DNA of 64,000 nt from positions 1 to 64,000 of the forward strand of contig JAHHTQ010000002.1 of NCBI GenBank assembly GCA_020024555.1, in the 5' to 3' direction. The DNA is from Angelakisella sp. GTDB lineage: Bacteria; Bacillota; Clostridia; Oscillospirales; Ruminococcaceae. Under the pieces are notes generated by a model, which was given only the letters and a program-made list of their open reading frames with translations, did not search any database and was not told the origin of the DNA. Both the position numbers and the translations under genes were made by a program. How positions within the stretch are numbered: position 1 is the stretch's first letter; every line of letters begins with the position of its first letter. Below, piece after piece: positions 43,857-53,100 of the stretch.

Positions 43857-44348
43857 TCATTTTGATTTCTTTTGCATTTCGTCAAAAGGTTTTAAAGGAC
43901 GCATAAAGCCGTCTTTTAGCGGACTGCATATATCACTGGCAATTATTTTGTCTTTGTACATCAGTATGTTAATATAGGCTTCTGTTTTGCCTTCATTGTA
44001 GTTTAAAACTTTAAATTTATATTGATTTACTTTTTTACCTTTGTATTTGTCAAGGCGATATCCGTTTTGACGTTGGTTGATTATGTATTGTGTGTATATT
44101 TCATCTTCTTTTTTTGGTATTGTAACAGTAGTATTATAAAAAGGTTCGCTTTCCACTTCCCAACCAAAAGAGTTAATCCATTCTACAATTTCTTCGGTAT
44201 TTTTGCAAGTAGGTGTTTTATTTAGTTTAACAACACTCATAGCTTGATTGTTTAAAGGTATGAAAACTATAATTAAAACAACGATTGCAACACTTAAAAT
44301 AATTGATAAAATATTTTGTTTTTTTAATTTTAAGCTGACAGTAAACAT
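43857..44348 (-). CDS. DUF4830-like membrane-anchored protein
   Basis: 163 residues. One hydrophobic segment at about 14-32 anchors it, and the rest lies outside. The pattern I-V-E-W-I-N-S-F-G-W-E-V, a Y-R-L-D-K-Y-K-G-K-K-V stretch and D-I-C-S near the end match the DUF4830 family of Clostridia. Function unknown. It is convergent with the radical SAM gene and divergent from rsuA. Confidence 0.7.
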   Translation of the reverse strand: MFTVSLKLKKQNILSIILSVAIVVLIIVFIPLNNQAMSVVKLNKTPTCKNTEEIVEWINSFGWEVESEPFYNTTVTIPKKEDEIYTQYIINQRQNGYRLDKYKGKKVNQYKFKVLNYNEGKTEAYINILMYKDKIIASDICSPLKDGFMRPLKPFDEMQKKSK

Positions 44349-44440
44349 TATTAACCTCCATATAAATTAATATAAATAGCCTTAATATTAATTTATATGC
44401 TTATTTTGATAAGAACAGAACAAATGAAAGGAAAAATTAA

Positions 44441-45148
44441 ATGTCAAAAGAGAGAATAGATAAAATAATATCTTCACAAGGGAAGTACAGCAGAAAAGAT
44501 GTTAAAACTTTGGTCTCGCAAAAAAGGATTATGCTGAATGGTGAGATTATAAAGGATAGCGGAATAAAGGCAGATGCCAAGAACGATAGAATAACAATTA
44601 ACGGTGAAGCTTTATTTGTAAGAAAGAATATATATCTTATGCTCAATAAACCGAAAGGCGTTGTATCCGCAACCGATGACAGAACGCAAAAGACGGTTAT
44701 TGACCTAGTTCCAGACGAATTTAAAAGAAAGGGACTTTTCCCAGCAGGCAGACTCGATAAAGATACAACAGGCTTTGTTCTCATTACCGATGATGGAGAT
44801 TTTGCGCACAAAATACTTTCACCGAAAAATCATATCGAAAAAAAGTATATGGCTACGCTCGATATACCAATAACAGAAGATATGAAAAGAGGCTTTAATG
44901 CGGGTATTCAGCTAAAAGGTGAAAAAAAGTGTATGCCTGCAAACCTTGAAATAATAGATACTAATACAGCGCTTGTGACAATTCATGAGGGAATGTATCA
45001 TCAAATAAAGCGAATGTTTGGCTGTTATGGCGCAAAAACGGTGGGATTGCACAGAATATCAATGGGTAATCTTTGTTTAGACAAATCGCTAAAAGAGGGA
45101 GAGTGTAGAGAGATAACGACAGAAGAACTGCAAAAGATAACAGAATAG
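44441..45148 (+). CDS. rsuA: Pseudouridine synthase, RsuA family
   Basis: 235 residues. An N-terminal S4 RNA-binding domain (R-I-D-K-I-I-S-S-Q-G-K-Y-S-R-K) is followed by the catalytic domain with Asp106 in G-R-L-D-K-D-T-T-G. It makes pseudouridine in rRNA (16S position 516 in the E. coli enzyme; exact target here is inferred). AAAGGA precedes the ATG. Confidence 0.93.
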   Translation: MSKERIDKIISSQGKYSRKDVKTLVSQKRIMLNGEIIKDSGIKADAKNDRITINGEALFVRKNIYLMLNKPKGVVSATDDRTQKTVIDLVPDEFKRKGLFPAGRLDKDTTGFVLITDDGDFAHKILSPKNHIEKKYMATLDIPITEDMKRGFNAGIQLKGEKKCMPANLEIIDTNTALVTIHEGMYHQIKRMFGCYGAKTVGLHRISMGNLCLDKSLKEGECREITTEELQKITE

Positions 45149-45185
45149 TAAATTTGACTTAATTTTAAGAGGAGAAAAGGGAAGT

Positions 45186-46019
45186 ATGAGTAATTTTTTG
45201 ACACCGAATGAGGTAATAGAGGCGAATATTAACGGAAGTATAACAAAAGCAAAAAGAAAAATTTTACCGATGTTTCTTTTGAGTATAGTGGCAGGTATGT
45301 TTATAGCCTTTGGAGGTTCTGCAAGTAATGTGGCTGTTCATAATATACAAGATGTGGGTATTTCAAGAACAATAGCGGGCGCAATATTTCCCGTGGGACT
45401 TATGATGATAGTATTTGTCGGTGGTGAACTGTTTACAGGTAACTGTTTACTGTCGCTTGCGGCGCTGGGTAAAAAAGTATCATGGAAAAGTACTGTTATC
45501 AATTTGATTGTTGTATATATAGGTAATTTTTTCGGCGCGTTAATGCTTGATACTCTTATTTTTTATTCAGGACAATTAAATTATACAAATGGCGCTTTGG
45601 GCGCGTATACAATAAAAGTTGCGCTTGCAAAAGTTAATATTGAGCCTATAACAGCGTTTGTTTCGGGCATACTATGTAATATGCTTGTGTGCATAGCCAT
45701 TTTAATGGCGACAGCGGCAAAGGATATTGCAGGTAAAGTTTTGGCAATTTTTTTTCCTATATGGGCATTTGTCATATCAGGCTTTGAACACTGTGTGGCA
45801 AATATGTTCTATATACCTATGGGACTGTTTGCAAAACTTAATCCTACATACATAGCAAGGGCAAATGAATTATATAATATTACGGAAGAACAGGTACAGG
45901 GGCTTAATATAGGCGCTGTGTTCCATAATCTATTGCCTGTAACTTTGGGAAATATAGTAGGTGGAGCAGTGGTTATAAGTTTGTTTTATTACTTTATAAC
46001 AAAGTATGATAAAAAATAA
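45186..46019 (+). CDS. focA: Formate/nitrite channel, FocA/NirC family
   Basis: 277 residues, six hydrophobic helices. The family signatures G-G-E-L-F-T-G-N-C (about 78-86) and the late F-E-H-C-V-A-N-M (about 205) are intact. Pentameric channels of this family export or import formate; export fits a mixed-acid fermenter. AGAGGAG lies ahead of the ATG. Confidence 0.92.
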   Translation: MSNFLTPNEVIEANINGSITKAKRKILPMFLLSIVAGMFIAFGGSASNVAVHNIQDVGISRTIAGAIFPVGLMMIVFVGGELFTGNCLLSLAALGKKVSWKSTVINLIVVYIGNFFGALMLDTLIFYSGQLNYTNGALGAYTIKVALAKVNIEPITAFVSGILCNMLVCIAILMATAAKDIAGKVLAIFFPIWAFVISGFEHCVANMFYIPMGLFAKLNPTYIARANELYNITEEQVQGLNIGAVFHNLLPVTLGNIVGGAVVISLFYYFITKYDKK

Positions 46020-46072
46020 AGAATAATTTATCAGAATAGAAATAAATTATTAATAAAATAGAGGTGTTTTGT

Positions 46073-47389
46073 TTGTATAATGACAGTGTATACGGTATAG
46101 TTTTAGGCGGTGGCGGTTCAAAAGGAGCATATCAAATAGGTGTGTGGAAAGCTATAAATGAACTTGATATTAAATATTCAGCGGTTACAGGCACATCTGT
46201 CGGCGCATTAAACGGCGCGTTTATGGCGCAGCACGATTTTGAAGAAGCGCTGTATCTATGGAACAATATGGATAATACTGCTGTTATGAACGATATGCCT
46301 CAGCTTACGGAAAAAGACAATAATTTTTTTGACGTAATGCGCGCATTTACCCGTCAAATAGTACTTAAAGGCGCTGTGGATATTTCGCCGCTGGAAGAAC
46401 TGATAAAGACAAAAGTTGACGAAGACAGACTAAGACAATCTGATGTGGAATTTGGACTGGTTACTGTGCAAGTTCCGTCTATGCAAGAAAAAGCTGTATT
46501 TGCAAAAGATATTCCACAAGGAAAGCTTGCCGATTATCTGCTTGCATCGGCATCTTGTTTCCCTGCTTTTAAGGCTCACGCAATAGATGATGTCCGTTAT
46601 ATTGACGGTGGTTACAGAAATAATATACCTGTTGATTTAATTGAACAAACGCAAAATCATATTGATGAAATAATAATTGTTGATGTTGACGGAGTAGGCA
46701 TAATAAAAGAGGTTAAATCTGAAAAACCAATTACACTTATTAAAAGTTACTGGGATTTGGGAAACTTTTTGATATTTGACAGTAAGCAGTGCAGAAGAAA
46801 TATTCAGCTTGGATATTTGGATACTATGAAGGCTTTTGCCGATTACGAGGGAACAATATATACGTTTGCCCCAAACGAAAAGACAAAGCTTGATAATAAA
46901 TACAGGGAAAAGCTTAACAAGACAGTTGATGTTATTTTGGAAAAAGCAAAAATAGAAAGTAGAAACTTAATATCGGAAGTTGTTGCTGACAGAATGATTG
47001 CAACAATAAAAGAACGAATGAGAGTAAAAGGTGAATTAAAAGAAAATCGGGCATATTTAGATTATATGTCGGAATTTTGCGCGGAAATTTTTGAATTTGA
47101 TTCGGTTAATGTATATTTATCAGATGAGTTTATTGAGAATATTATAGCAGAATATAAAAATACACTGAAAGAAAATATAGTTATTTTAAACAGAATAGCG
47201 AATGAAAAGTGGTTATCAACAAAAATACTGACATCTATTAATAATAAGAAGATTTTGATGTTGGCAATACAAAGAAAACTACACAGGTTGATATTGGGGC
47301 AAGAAGAATTTTTGGCGATAGAGCTTGTTTTGGCGATGTTCCCAAAAGAGTTTATGGGGTCTGTTTTTTTGGAAATGTTGATTAATTAA
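46073..47389 (+). CDS. Patatin-like phospholipase
   Basis: 438 residues. The oxyanion loop G-G-G-G-S-K-G, nucleophile Ser42 in G-T-S-V-G and dyad Asp178 in D-G-G are present, so the lipase dyad is complete. The C-terminal ~200 residues are helical and of no recognised family. TTG 46073 is placed 6 bp after GAGGTG; a GTG at 46064 lies within that ribosome site. It is followed after 19 bp by ruvX. Confidence 0.88.
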   Translation: MYNDSVYGIVLGGGGSKGAYQIGVWKAINELDIKYSAVTGTSVGALNGAFMAQHDFEEALYLWNNMDNTAVMNDMPQLTEKDNNFFDVMRAFTRQIVLKGAVDISPLEELIKTKVDEDRLRQSDVEFGLVTVQVPSMQEKAVFAKDIPQGKLADYLLASASCFPAFKAHAIDDVRYIDGGYRNNIPVDLIEQTQNHIDEIIIVDVDGVGIIKEVKSEKPITLIKSYWDLGNFLIFDSKQCRRNIQLGYLDTMKAFADYEGTIYTFAPNEKTKLDNKYREKLNKTVDVILEKAKIESRNLISEVVADRMIATIKERMRVKGELKENRAYLDYMSEFCAEIFEFDSVNVYLSDEFIENIIAEYKNTLKENIVILNRIANEKWLSTKILTSINNKKILMLAIQRKLHRLILGQEEFLAIELVLAMFPKEFMGSVFLEMLIN

Positions 47390-47408
47390 AGCAAAGGAGA
47401 ATAAATCA

Positions 47409-47834
47409 TTGAAGATAATGTCAGTAGATATGGGTGACGCGCGCACGGGGCTTGCGGTTTGCGATAAATCGGAATTTTTGGCGTCACCTGTAACCGTTAT
47501 ACACGAGTGGAACAAAACGACACTTGCGCAAAAAGTGGTGGATAAGGCAAAAGAACTTGGCGTAGAACAAATAGTTGTAGGTAATCCGCTTAATATGGAC
47601 GGAAGTGCGGGAAGTCGCTCACAGATGTGCCACGACTTTGCAGATAGTTTGCGTAGTTTGTGCGATATAGATGTAGTTATGTGGGACGAACGCAACACAA
47701 CCGTTACAGCTACGCATTACCTTAATGTTACAGACACACGTGGTAAAAAAAGAAAAAATGTTGTAGATGCGGTTGCGGCAACCATTATTCTTGAAACATA
47801 TTTAAATTACAGAAAAAATAGCAGAGAGGTGTAG
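47409..47834 (+). CDS. ruvX: YqgF/RuvX-type RNase H-fold nuclease
   Basis: 141 residues. The N-terminal M-S-V-D-M-G-D-A-R-T-G-L-A-V and W-D-E-R-N-T-T motifs supply the catalytic acids. It is a putative Holliday-junction resolvase and pre-16S rRNA processing enzyme. The TTG start has AAAGGAG 8 bp upstream. It begins the ruvX-NUDIX-mltG run; ruvX near mltG is common in Firmicutes. Confidence 0.92.
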   Translation: MKIMSVDMGDARTGLAVCDKSEFLASPVTVIHEWNKTTLAQKVVDKAKELGVEQIVVGNPLNMDGSAGSRSQMCHDFADSLRSLCDIDVVMWDERNTTVTATHYLNVTDTRGKKRKNVVDAVAATIILETYLNYRKNSREV

Positions 47835-47837
47835 GAT

Positions 47838-48389
47838 ATGGCGCATTTTGAAAAACAACTTACTGAGGAACTAAGATATGGCGGTAAAATTTTTGATGTG
47901 AAAAGTCATCAAGTTGAACTGGAAAACGGGAAAACATCACAGAGAGATATCGTATATCATCATGGTGGCGTATGTGTTATTGCTTTCGATGATGATGATA
48001 ATATTTTTTTGGTGGAGCAGTACAGAATGCCAACAGGTAAGGCAATACTTGAACTTCCCGCAGGAAAGCTTGAAAAGGGCGAAAATCCTATGGAGGCGGC
48101 TTTCAGAGAGCTGGAAGAAGAAACAGGTTATATGACAAAAACTTTGTCATTTGTCACAGAGTTTTACCCAACACCTGCATATTGCACTGAGAAGATAACA
48201 GTTTTTTCAACAAGAAATTTATTAAAGACAGAGCAACATTTAGACGAAAATGAATTTTTGGACGTTGTAAAAGTTCCTTTTGAGAAAGCGGTTGAAATGG
48301 TATATAACAATGAGATTATAGATGCGAAAACACAGATAGGAATACTTATGATGTATATGCAAAGACAAAAAGCTAATCATAATGATTAA
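47838..48389 (+). CDS. NUDIX hydrolase, ADP-ribose pyrophosphatase type
   Basis: 183 residues. The Nudix box runs from G-K-L-E-K-G-E to R-E-L-E-E-E-T-G-Y and is complete. A Pro 15-16 residues after the box (F-Y-P-T-P) is typical of ADP-ribose hydrolases. It starts 3 bp after ruvX. Confidence 0.92.
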   Translation: MAHFEKQLTEELRYGGKIFDVKSHQVELENGKTSQRDIVYHHGGVCVIAFDDDDNIFLVEQYRMPTGKAILELPAGKLEKGENPMEAAFRELEEETGYMTKTLSFVTEFYPTPAYCTEKITVFSTRNLLKTEQHLDENEFLDVVKVPFEKAVEMVYNNEIIDAKTQIGILMMYMQRQKANHND

Positions 48390-48430
48390 ACTTTTTGATA
48401 CGAAAAGTATTCTGAAAGGAAAGTGACTAT

Positions 48431-49519
48431 ATGAAAAGAAAAAAAAGACATACGGGTTTGGTTGTTTTTACAGTAGTTTTGTTAATTATAGCTATTGTGG
48501 CGTTTAGTGGTTATTATGTAGTAAAAAACGAAATAAGCGGAGATGTCCGTGATGATAATAAAATCAGTATAAGCATACCGAAAGGCGCTTCTACGACAAA
48601 AGTTGCAAATATACTCGAAGAAAACAATGTAATAGGAAACAGTAAAATATTTAGACTATATTCAAAATATGTTGAGGCAGACGGAAAGTATCAATATGGT
48701 GATTTTACGGTATCTCCTGCGTGGCATTATGATAAAATAATCAATACATTGACAACAACAAAAGATAAAAAAGAAACTGTAAAAGTTACTTTTCCGGAAG
48801 GATATAACGCATTCCAAATGGGAGAAGTACTTGAAAAAGCGAATATTTGCAAGAAAGATGAGTTTATCGAAGCGCTGAACACACATACTTTTGAACAGGA
48901 ATTTTTGAAAGAAGTATCAGATGATGAGAAAAAACTTGTTAAGTACGAAGGTTTTTTGTTTCCAGATACTTATGAGTTCTTTGCTGATGTTACGGTTGAT
49001 GAAATAATCAATACTATGTTTAATACATTTGCAAAAAAAGTATATACGGAAGAAAACAGGGAACTGTTGAAAAAATCAGGTTTTACATTGGAACAATGGG
49101 CAATATTTGCGTCTATTATACAAAAAGAATCTGCCAATGTAGAAGAAATGTATAATGTTTCGTCTGTATTTACAAACAGAATGTCGAATGAGGGCGAATA
49201 TCCACGTCTTGAAAGCTGTACAACCAATAATTATTATATTGATTATATTAAGCCTTTTTATAATAACAAGCCACCGCAAGAAGTGGTTGACGCCTATGAC
49301 ACATACAGTAAAAACGGTTTGCCGATAGGCGCTATTGCAAATGCAGGTACAGATGCTTTTAAAGCCGCGCTAAAACCAAATGATACTCCGTATTACTTCT
49401 TTGTGACAGATGTTGAGTATACACACTATTACGGAAAAACATATCAGGAACATTTAAAAAATATCGAAAAAGCAAAGGCTATAAATAAAAAACATGGTAT
49501 TGACGGCTTAATAAGCTAA
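48431..49519 (+). CDS. mltG: Endolytic peptidoglycan transglycosylase MltG
   Basis: 362 residues. One N-terminal membrane helix (about 8-28), a LysM-like region and the YceG domain follow. The catalytic Glu233 lies in S-I-I-Q-K-E-S-A. It cuts nascent glycan strands outside the membrane and sets chain length. GAAAGGAAAGTG precedes the ATG. Confidence 0.94.
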   Translation: MKRKKRHTGLVVFTVVLLIIAIVAFSGYYVVKNEISGDVRDDNKISISIPKGASTTKVANILEENNVIGNSKIFRLYSKYVEADGKYQYGDFTVSPAWHYDKIINTLTTTKDKKETVKVTFPEGYNAFQMGEVLEKANICKKDEFIEALNTHTFEQEFLKEVSDDEKKLVKYEGFLFPDTYEFFADVTVDEIINTMFNTFAKKVYTEENRELLKKSGFTLEQWAIFASIIQKESANVEEMYNVSSVFTNRMSNEGEYPRLESCTTNNYYIDYIKPFYNNKPPQEVVDAYDTYSKNGLPIGAIANAGTDAFKAALKPNDTPYYFFVTDVEYTHYYGKTYQEHLKNIEKAKAINKKHGIDGLIS

Positions 49520-49535
49520 GCTAATATAATATTAA

Positions 49536-49589
49536 AAAAACAAGGACTTTTATTATTACACATTTGTTTTAATAAAAGTCCTTGTTTTT
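49536..49589. terminator. Strong bidirectional terminator after mltG
   Basis: AAAACAAGGACTTTTATTA pairs perfectly with TAATAAAAGTCCTTGTTTT, making a 20-bp stem with a 14-nt loop. The poly-A/poly-T ends allow termination on either strand. Confidence 0.92.
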
Positions 49590-49709
49590 ATAGTAAAAGC
49601 ACTGGTTAAAAAAAGATTAAGAAAATATGATGTTATCAAGTAAGACAAAGTTTAAGAACGGCAATACATACTTGTACAAAAAGACGCAAAAATCCGTGAC
49701 ATAGAGAAA

Positions 49710-50060
49710 AGTATTCGATAAGTGCAGTGTGTAGATTTTTTGAAGTTTCACGAAGTGGATATTATGATTATGTGAAACAATGGATATACCTGCAAAAGAT
49801 TTGCCACTTGATGAAAAAATCAAGGGGTATCAAGATAAATGTAGTAAAATCTACGGATACAGACGGGTTTACATTTGTCTTAAAAGACAAGGGATACGGC
49901 AGAATCCCGTCAATATTGAGACGTGGCAACCTATAAGATAACGCATTGGCAGGATTCAATTAAAAACAAAACTGACTCCGATAGAAAAACGAAGTCAGTT
50001 TGTTGCTTAAAATTTTATATTTCTACCAAAAGGGACTTTTTTGTACTGTCCGCACAAATT
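49710..50060 (+). mobile_element. Degenerate remnant of an IS3-family insertion sequence (orfB)
   Basis: One frame from 49711 reads Y-S-I-S-A-V-C-R-F-F-E-V-S-R-S-G-Y-Y-D-Y-V-K. After a frameshift near 49778 it continues M-D-I-P-A-K-D-L-P-L-D-E-K-I-K-G and then C-S-K-I-Y-G-Y-R-R-V-Y-I-C-L-K-R-Q-G. Both parts are the HTH_21 region at the start of IS3-type OrfB. A tail near 49971 (L-T-P-I-E-K-R-S-Q-F-V-A) matches the end of such a transposase. The DDE catalytic core between them (about 150 residues) is missing, so it is an internally deleted, frameshifted fossil. The boundaries are approximate and terminal inverted repeats were not identified. Confidence 0.75.
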
Positions 50061-50138
50061 GGTGCCGTTCAAATTTCATTTTCAAAAATCTGTTTGATAT
50101 GGTATAAATTTGATTAATTTTAATATTTAGAAAAAAAA

Positions 50139-53100
50139 TCACTTATTTTTAACAAATATAGTTAATATTTTTTTCCATAAACCAAACTTAATAGCAGCTC
50201 CTGTACCGCCTGCAAGTATTGCTATTGCAGTCAACAAAATAATTACTGTTTCTGTTGTATTGTCTGTTGTTTCAGTCTTGGTCATAGTGTCACTCTTAGC
50301 TTTATCTGCTTTTGCGCTATCATCTTTGGATTTTTCTATAACTTGCGGCTTACTTTCAGTATCTCCTTCTGTCTTATCTTTATTGCCATCAACTGTTTCA
50401 AGTTTTGGCTTATCATCAATAGTCGGTTTACTTTCCGGTTTTTGTACCGGTATTTTTGCTGTCTCAGGTTTTGTGTCGGATTGCGGTTTATAATTAGGTT
50501 TTTCAGGTTCGGGCTCGGGCTTGGACTCGGGTTCGGGTTTGGACTCGGGCTCGGGTTTGGACTCGGGTTCGGGCTCAGGCTTGGACTCGGGTTCGGGTTT
50601 GGACTCGGGTTCGGGTTTGGACTCGGGCTCAGGCTTAGACTCGGGTTCGGGTTTGGACTCGGGCTCAGGCTTGGACTCGGGCTCAGGCTTGGACTCGGGC
50701 TTAGACTCGGGTTCAGGTTTAGACTCGGGCTCAGGTTTAACAGCCCCGCCCTCTACTACCTTTACATAATTACTGTCAGCGTATATATCATCGATAACGT
50801 GTCCTGTTTCAAGCTCATCGCTTATAGTTCTATCAGCAATTGTTCTTACAAACACAGTAAAATCTGTCGGCGTATTTTGCGGCAACTTCATACTAACTTC
50901 ATTTACACTTGTATTTACCTTGCTTTCCGCTATTACCTTATCTCCGTTATATAATCTTACCTGAATTTCTTTTACTCCAACTTGATTAACTTTACCCCAA
51001 GTAATGTTTATAAACTCATCTTTCAATGTATATCTTACATCTTTAACTTCATCTACTTTGGTTCTTGGGTCTTTGTAATCATTTAGTTGTATTGATGATA
51101 AATCTTTAAATTGAGGCACTCTGTCCTTTAACACATATACTGAGCCTGACATATCCTTAGATACAAGTATTACTTTACCATCTGTTACGGTAACTGTATC
51201 GCCTGTCATAACATCTTCAAGAATATCCCCGTCTTTAAAACCATATCTCTCCAATCTATCAAGCGTAATTGATTTTGTCGAGTTTTTATTACTGTTATTA
51301 AGGACTGTTATAGATTTATTATTATTGCCATAGCGGGCATAAGCGATATATTGATTATCCCTATGTGACTTAATTTCCTCAAATGCCCCATATACAAATG
51401 CATCAATATTTTGTTTACGTGTAGCGATTAGTGTTCTGTAATCTTTGAGCATTTCTTTGTTCCATGTATCTGTATTCCAGTTAAATGTTGCTCTGTTGTA
51501 TGGATCTGCGCCTGATTTTTTACCTACCATACCTATTTCATCACCATAATACAGCATAGGTATACCGGGGTATGTTAATTGTAAAGTTGCTGCGATTTCC
51601 ATCATCGCATCATTACCTGCGCCTGTATAGTCCCAGTTCAAAAATCTCTGTTTATCGTGTGTGGAAATAGAATTGGTTGAATTCAGTATTGTTTGATAAG
51701 GGAAGCTTTTAAAATAATTTCTCGAAAAAATACCAATATCTGCAACACTCATCAATTGACCGTTTTTATTTACCTTGTTATCCAAACTTTGATTTCCAAG
51801 CCAATTATTTGAACTTCTGTTTTCTATAAATGGCATCATAAAACCACCATAGTTCATTTTTGAGTCCCATGCTTTACCATAGTACCACTGATTGTCATTA
51901 CCCCAAAACTCGCCCAATATGTACGCGTCATCTTTAACACTTCGCACTTCTGAACGGAATTCTTGCCAAATTTTCAGATTTTCCGCTTTCTGTTCGTCGT
52001 CGGTTTGTTTTGTATTGATATCCAGTTTGGGATTGGATTTGTAGTCACGTGGTTCTGTATTAACATCTTCTGCGGCGTCAAGTCTCCAACCGTCTATATT
52101 ATATGGCTCTTTCAGATAACGTTTCGCTATCGCATTTTCACCTGCATATATATAGTTTTTAAGCTCAGCATTTTTATAATTAAGTTTTGCGAGATTGGTA
52201 AAGCCATGCCACGGATAAAAATCTATTGGATTTCCTCCGCCGTCAACATATTTTCCTTTTTCATAGAAATAATATGACTCTTTATACTTTTCAAACATTT
52301 CGCCCTCTGTACTTGTATGGTTAAACACACCGTCAAGTATTAAGTTCATACCGTTTTTGTCAAGTTCTGCGCTTAGGTCTACGAGAGCTTTGTTTCCACC
52401 AAAGTTTTTATCAACATATTCGTATGAATCGGCATCATACTTATGGTCGCTTCCTGATTGGAAAATCGGCATTAAATATATGGCATTTACACCCAGTACA
52501 TCTTTTAGATATGGTATTGCCTCATTTACACCAACAAGGTCTCCTCCGAAGAACTGGTTATTCCATATTTTATCACTTTCTTCACCGTTAAATATTTCGC
52601 CATTCCACTCGCCGATTTCCGATGGATTTCCAAACTGTGAGATATCTTTTGACACTCGGTTATTTGTTGAGTCACCGTCTCTGAATCTATCAACCATTAT
52701 TTGATAGAAAACAGATTCTTTTGACCATTTTGGAGTTTGCAAATCCGGCACTATTGAAAAACCATAGTCTATACCGGAATTTGCGTCGTTTGGATTAAAC
52801 TTAGGTGGTTGGGAAGTTACGCCTTTGTTATTGTTACCTGCGCCACCACTGATCCATGCAACCATTTCCGGTTGCGCCTTTGTGTTCTTTACCTCAAAAT
52901 TATAATATTTTGTACTTGCGCCAGCCTTAATAGTTCCTTCCCAAAATTCAATTTTACTGCTGTCAAAGCCTTTTAATTCATAGAACTTTGTATCTTCGAT
53001 TTTGTTCATTTTTATTTTATCGGCTTTTTTTGTATCAGCATCATAGTAATGTACGTATGCCTCTGTAACTTCACCTGCTTTTGCTCTGAATCTTACTTTT

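Noticed and set aside
50515..50740. CRISPR-like periodic repeat
   Set aside because: The 18-bp units are directly adjacent with no spacers and encode a peptide repeat.
50343..50954. Plus-strand open frames of Gly/Leu-rich or Asp-Ser-Gly repeats
   Set aside because: They are the antisense of the Pro-Glu-Ser-Lys repeat of the amylopullulanase, have no ribosome site and exist only because the repeat lacks stops on both strands.
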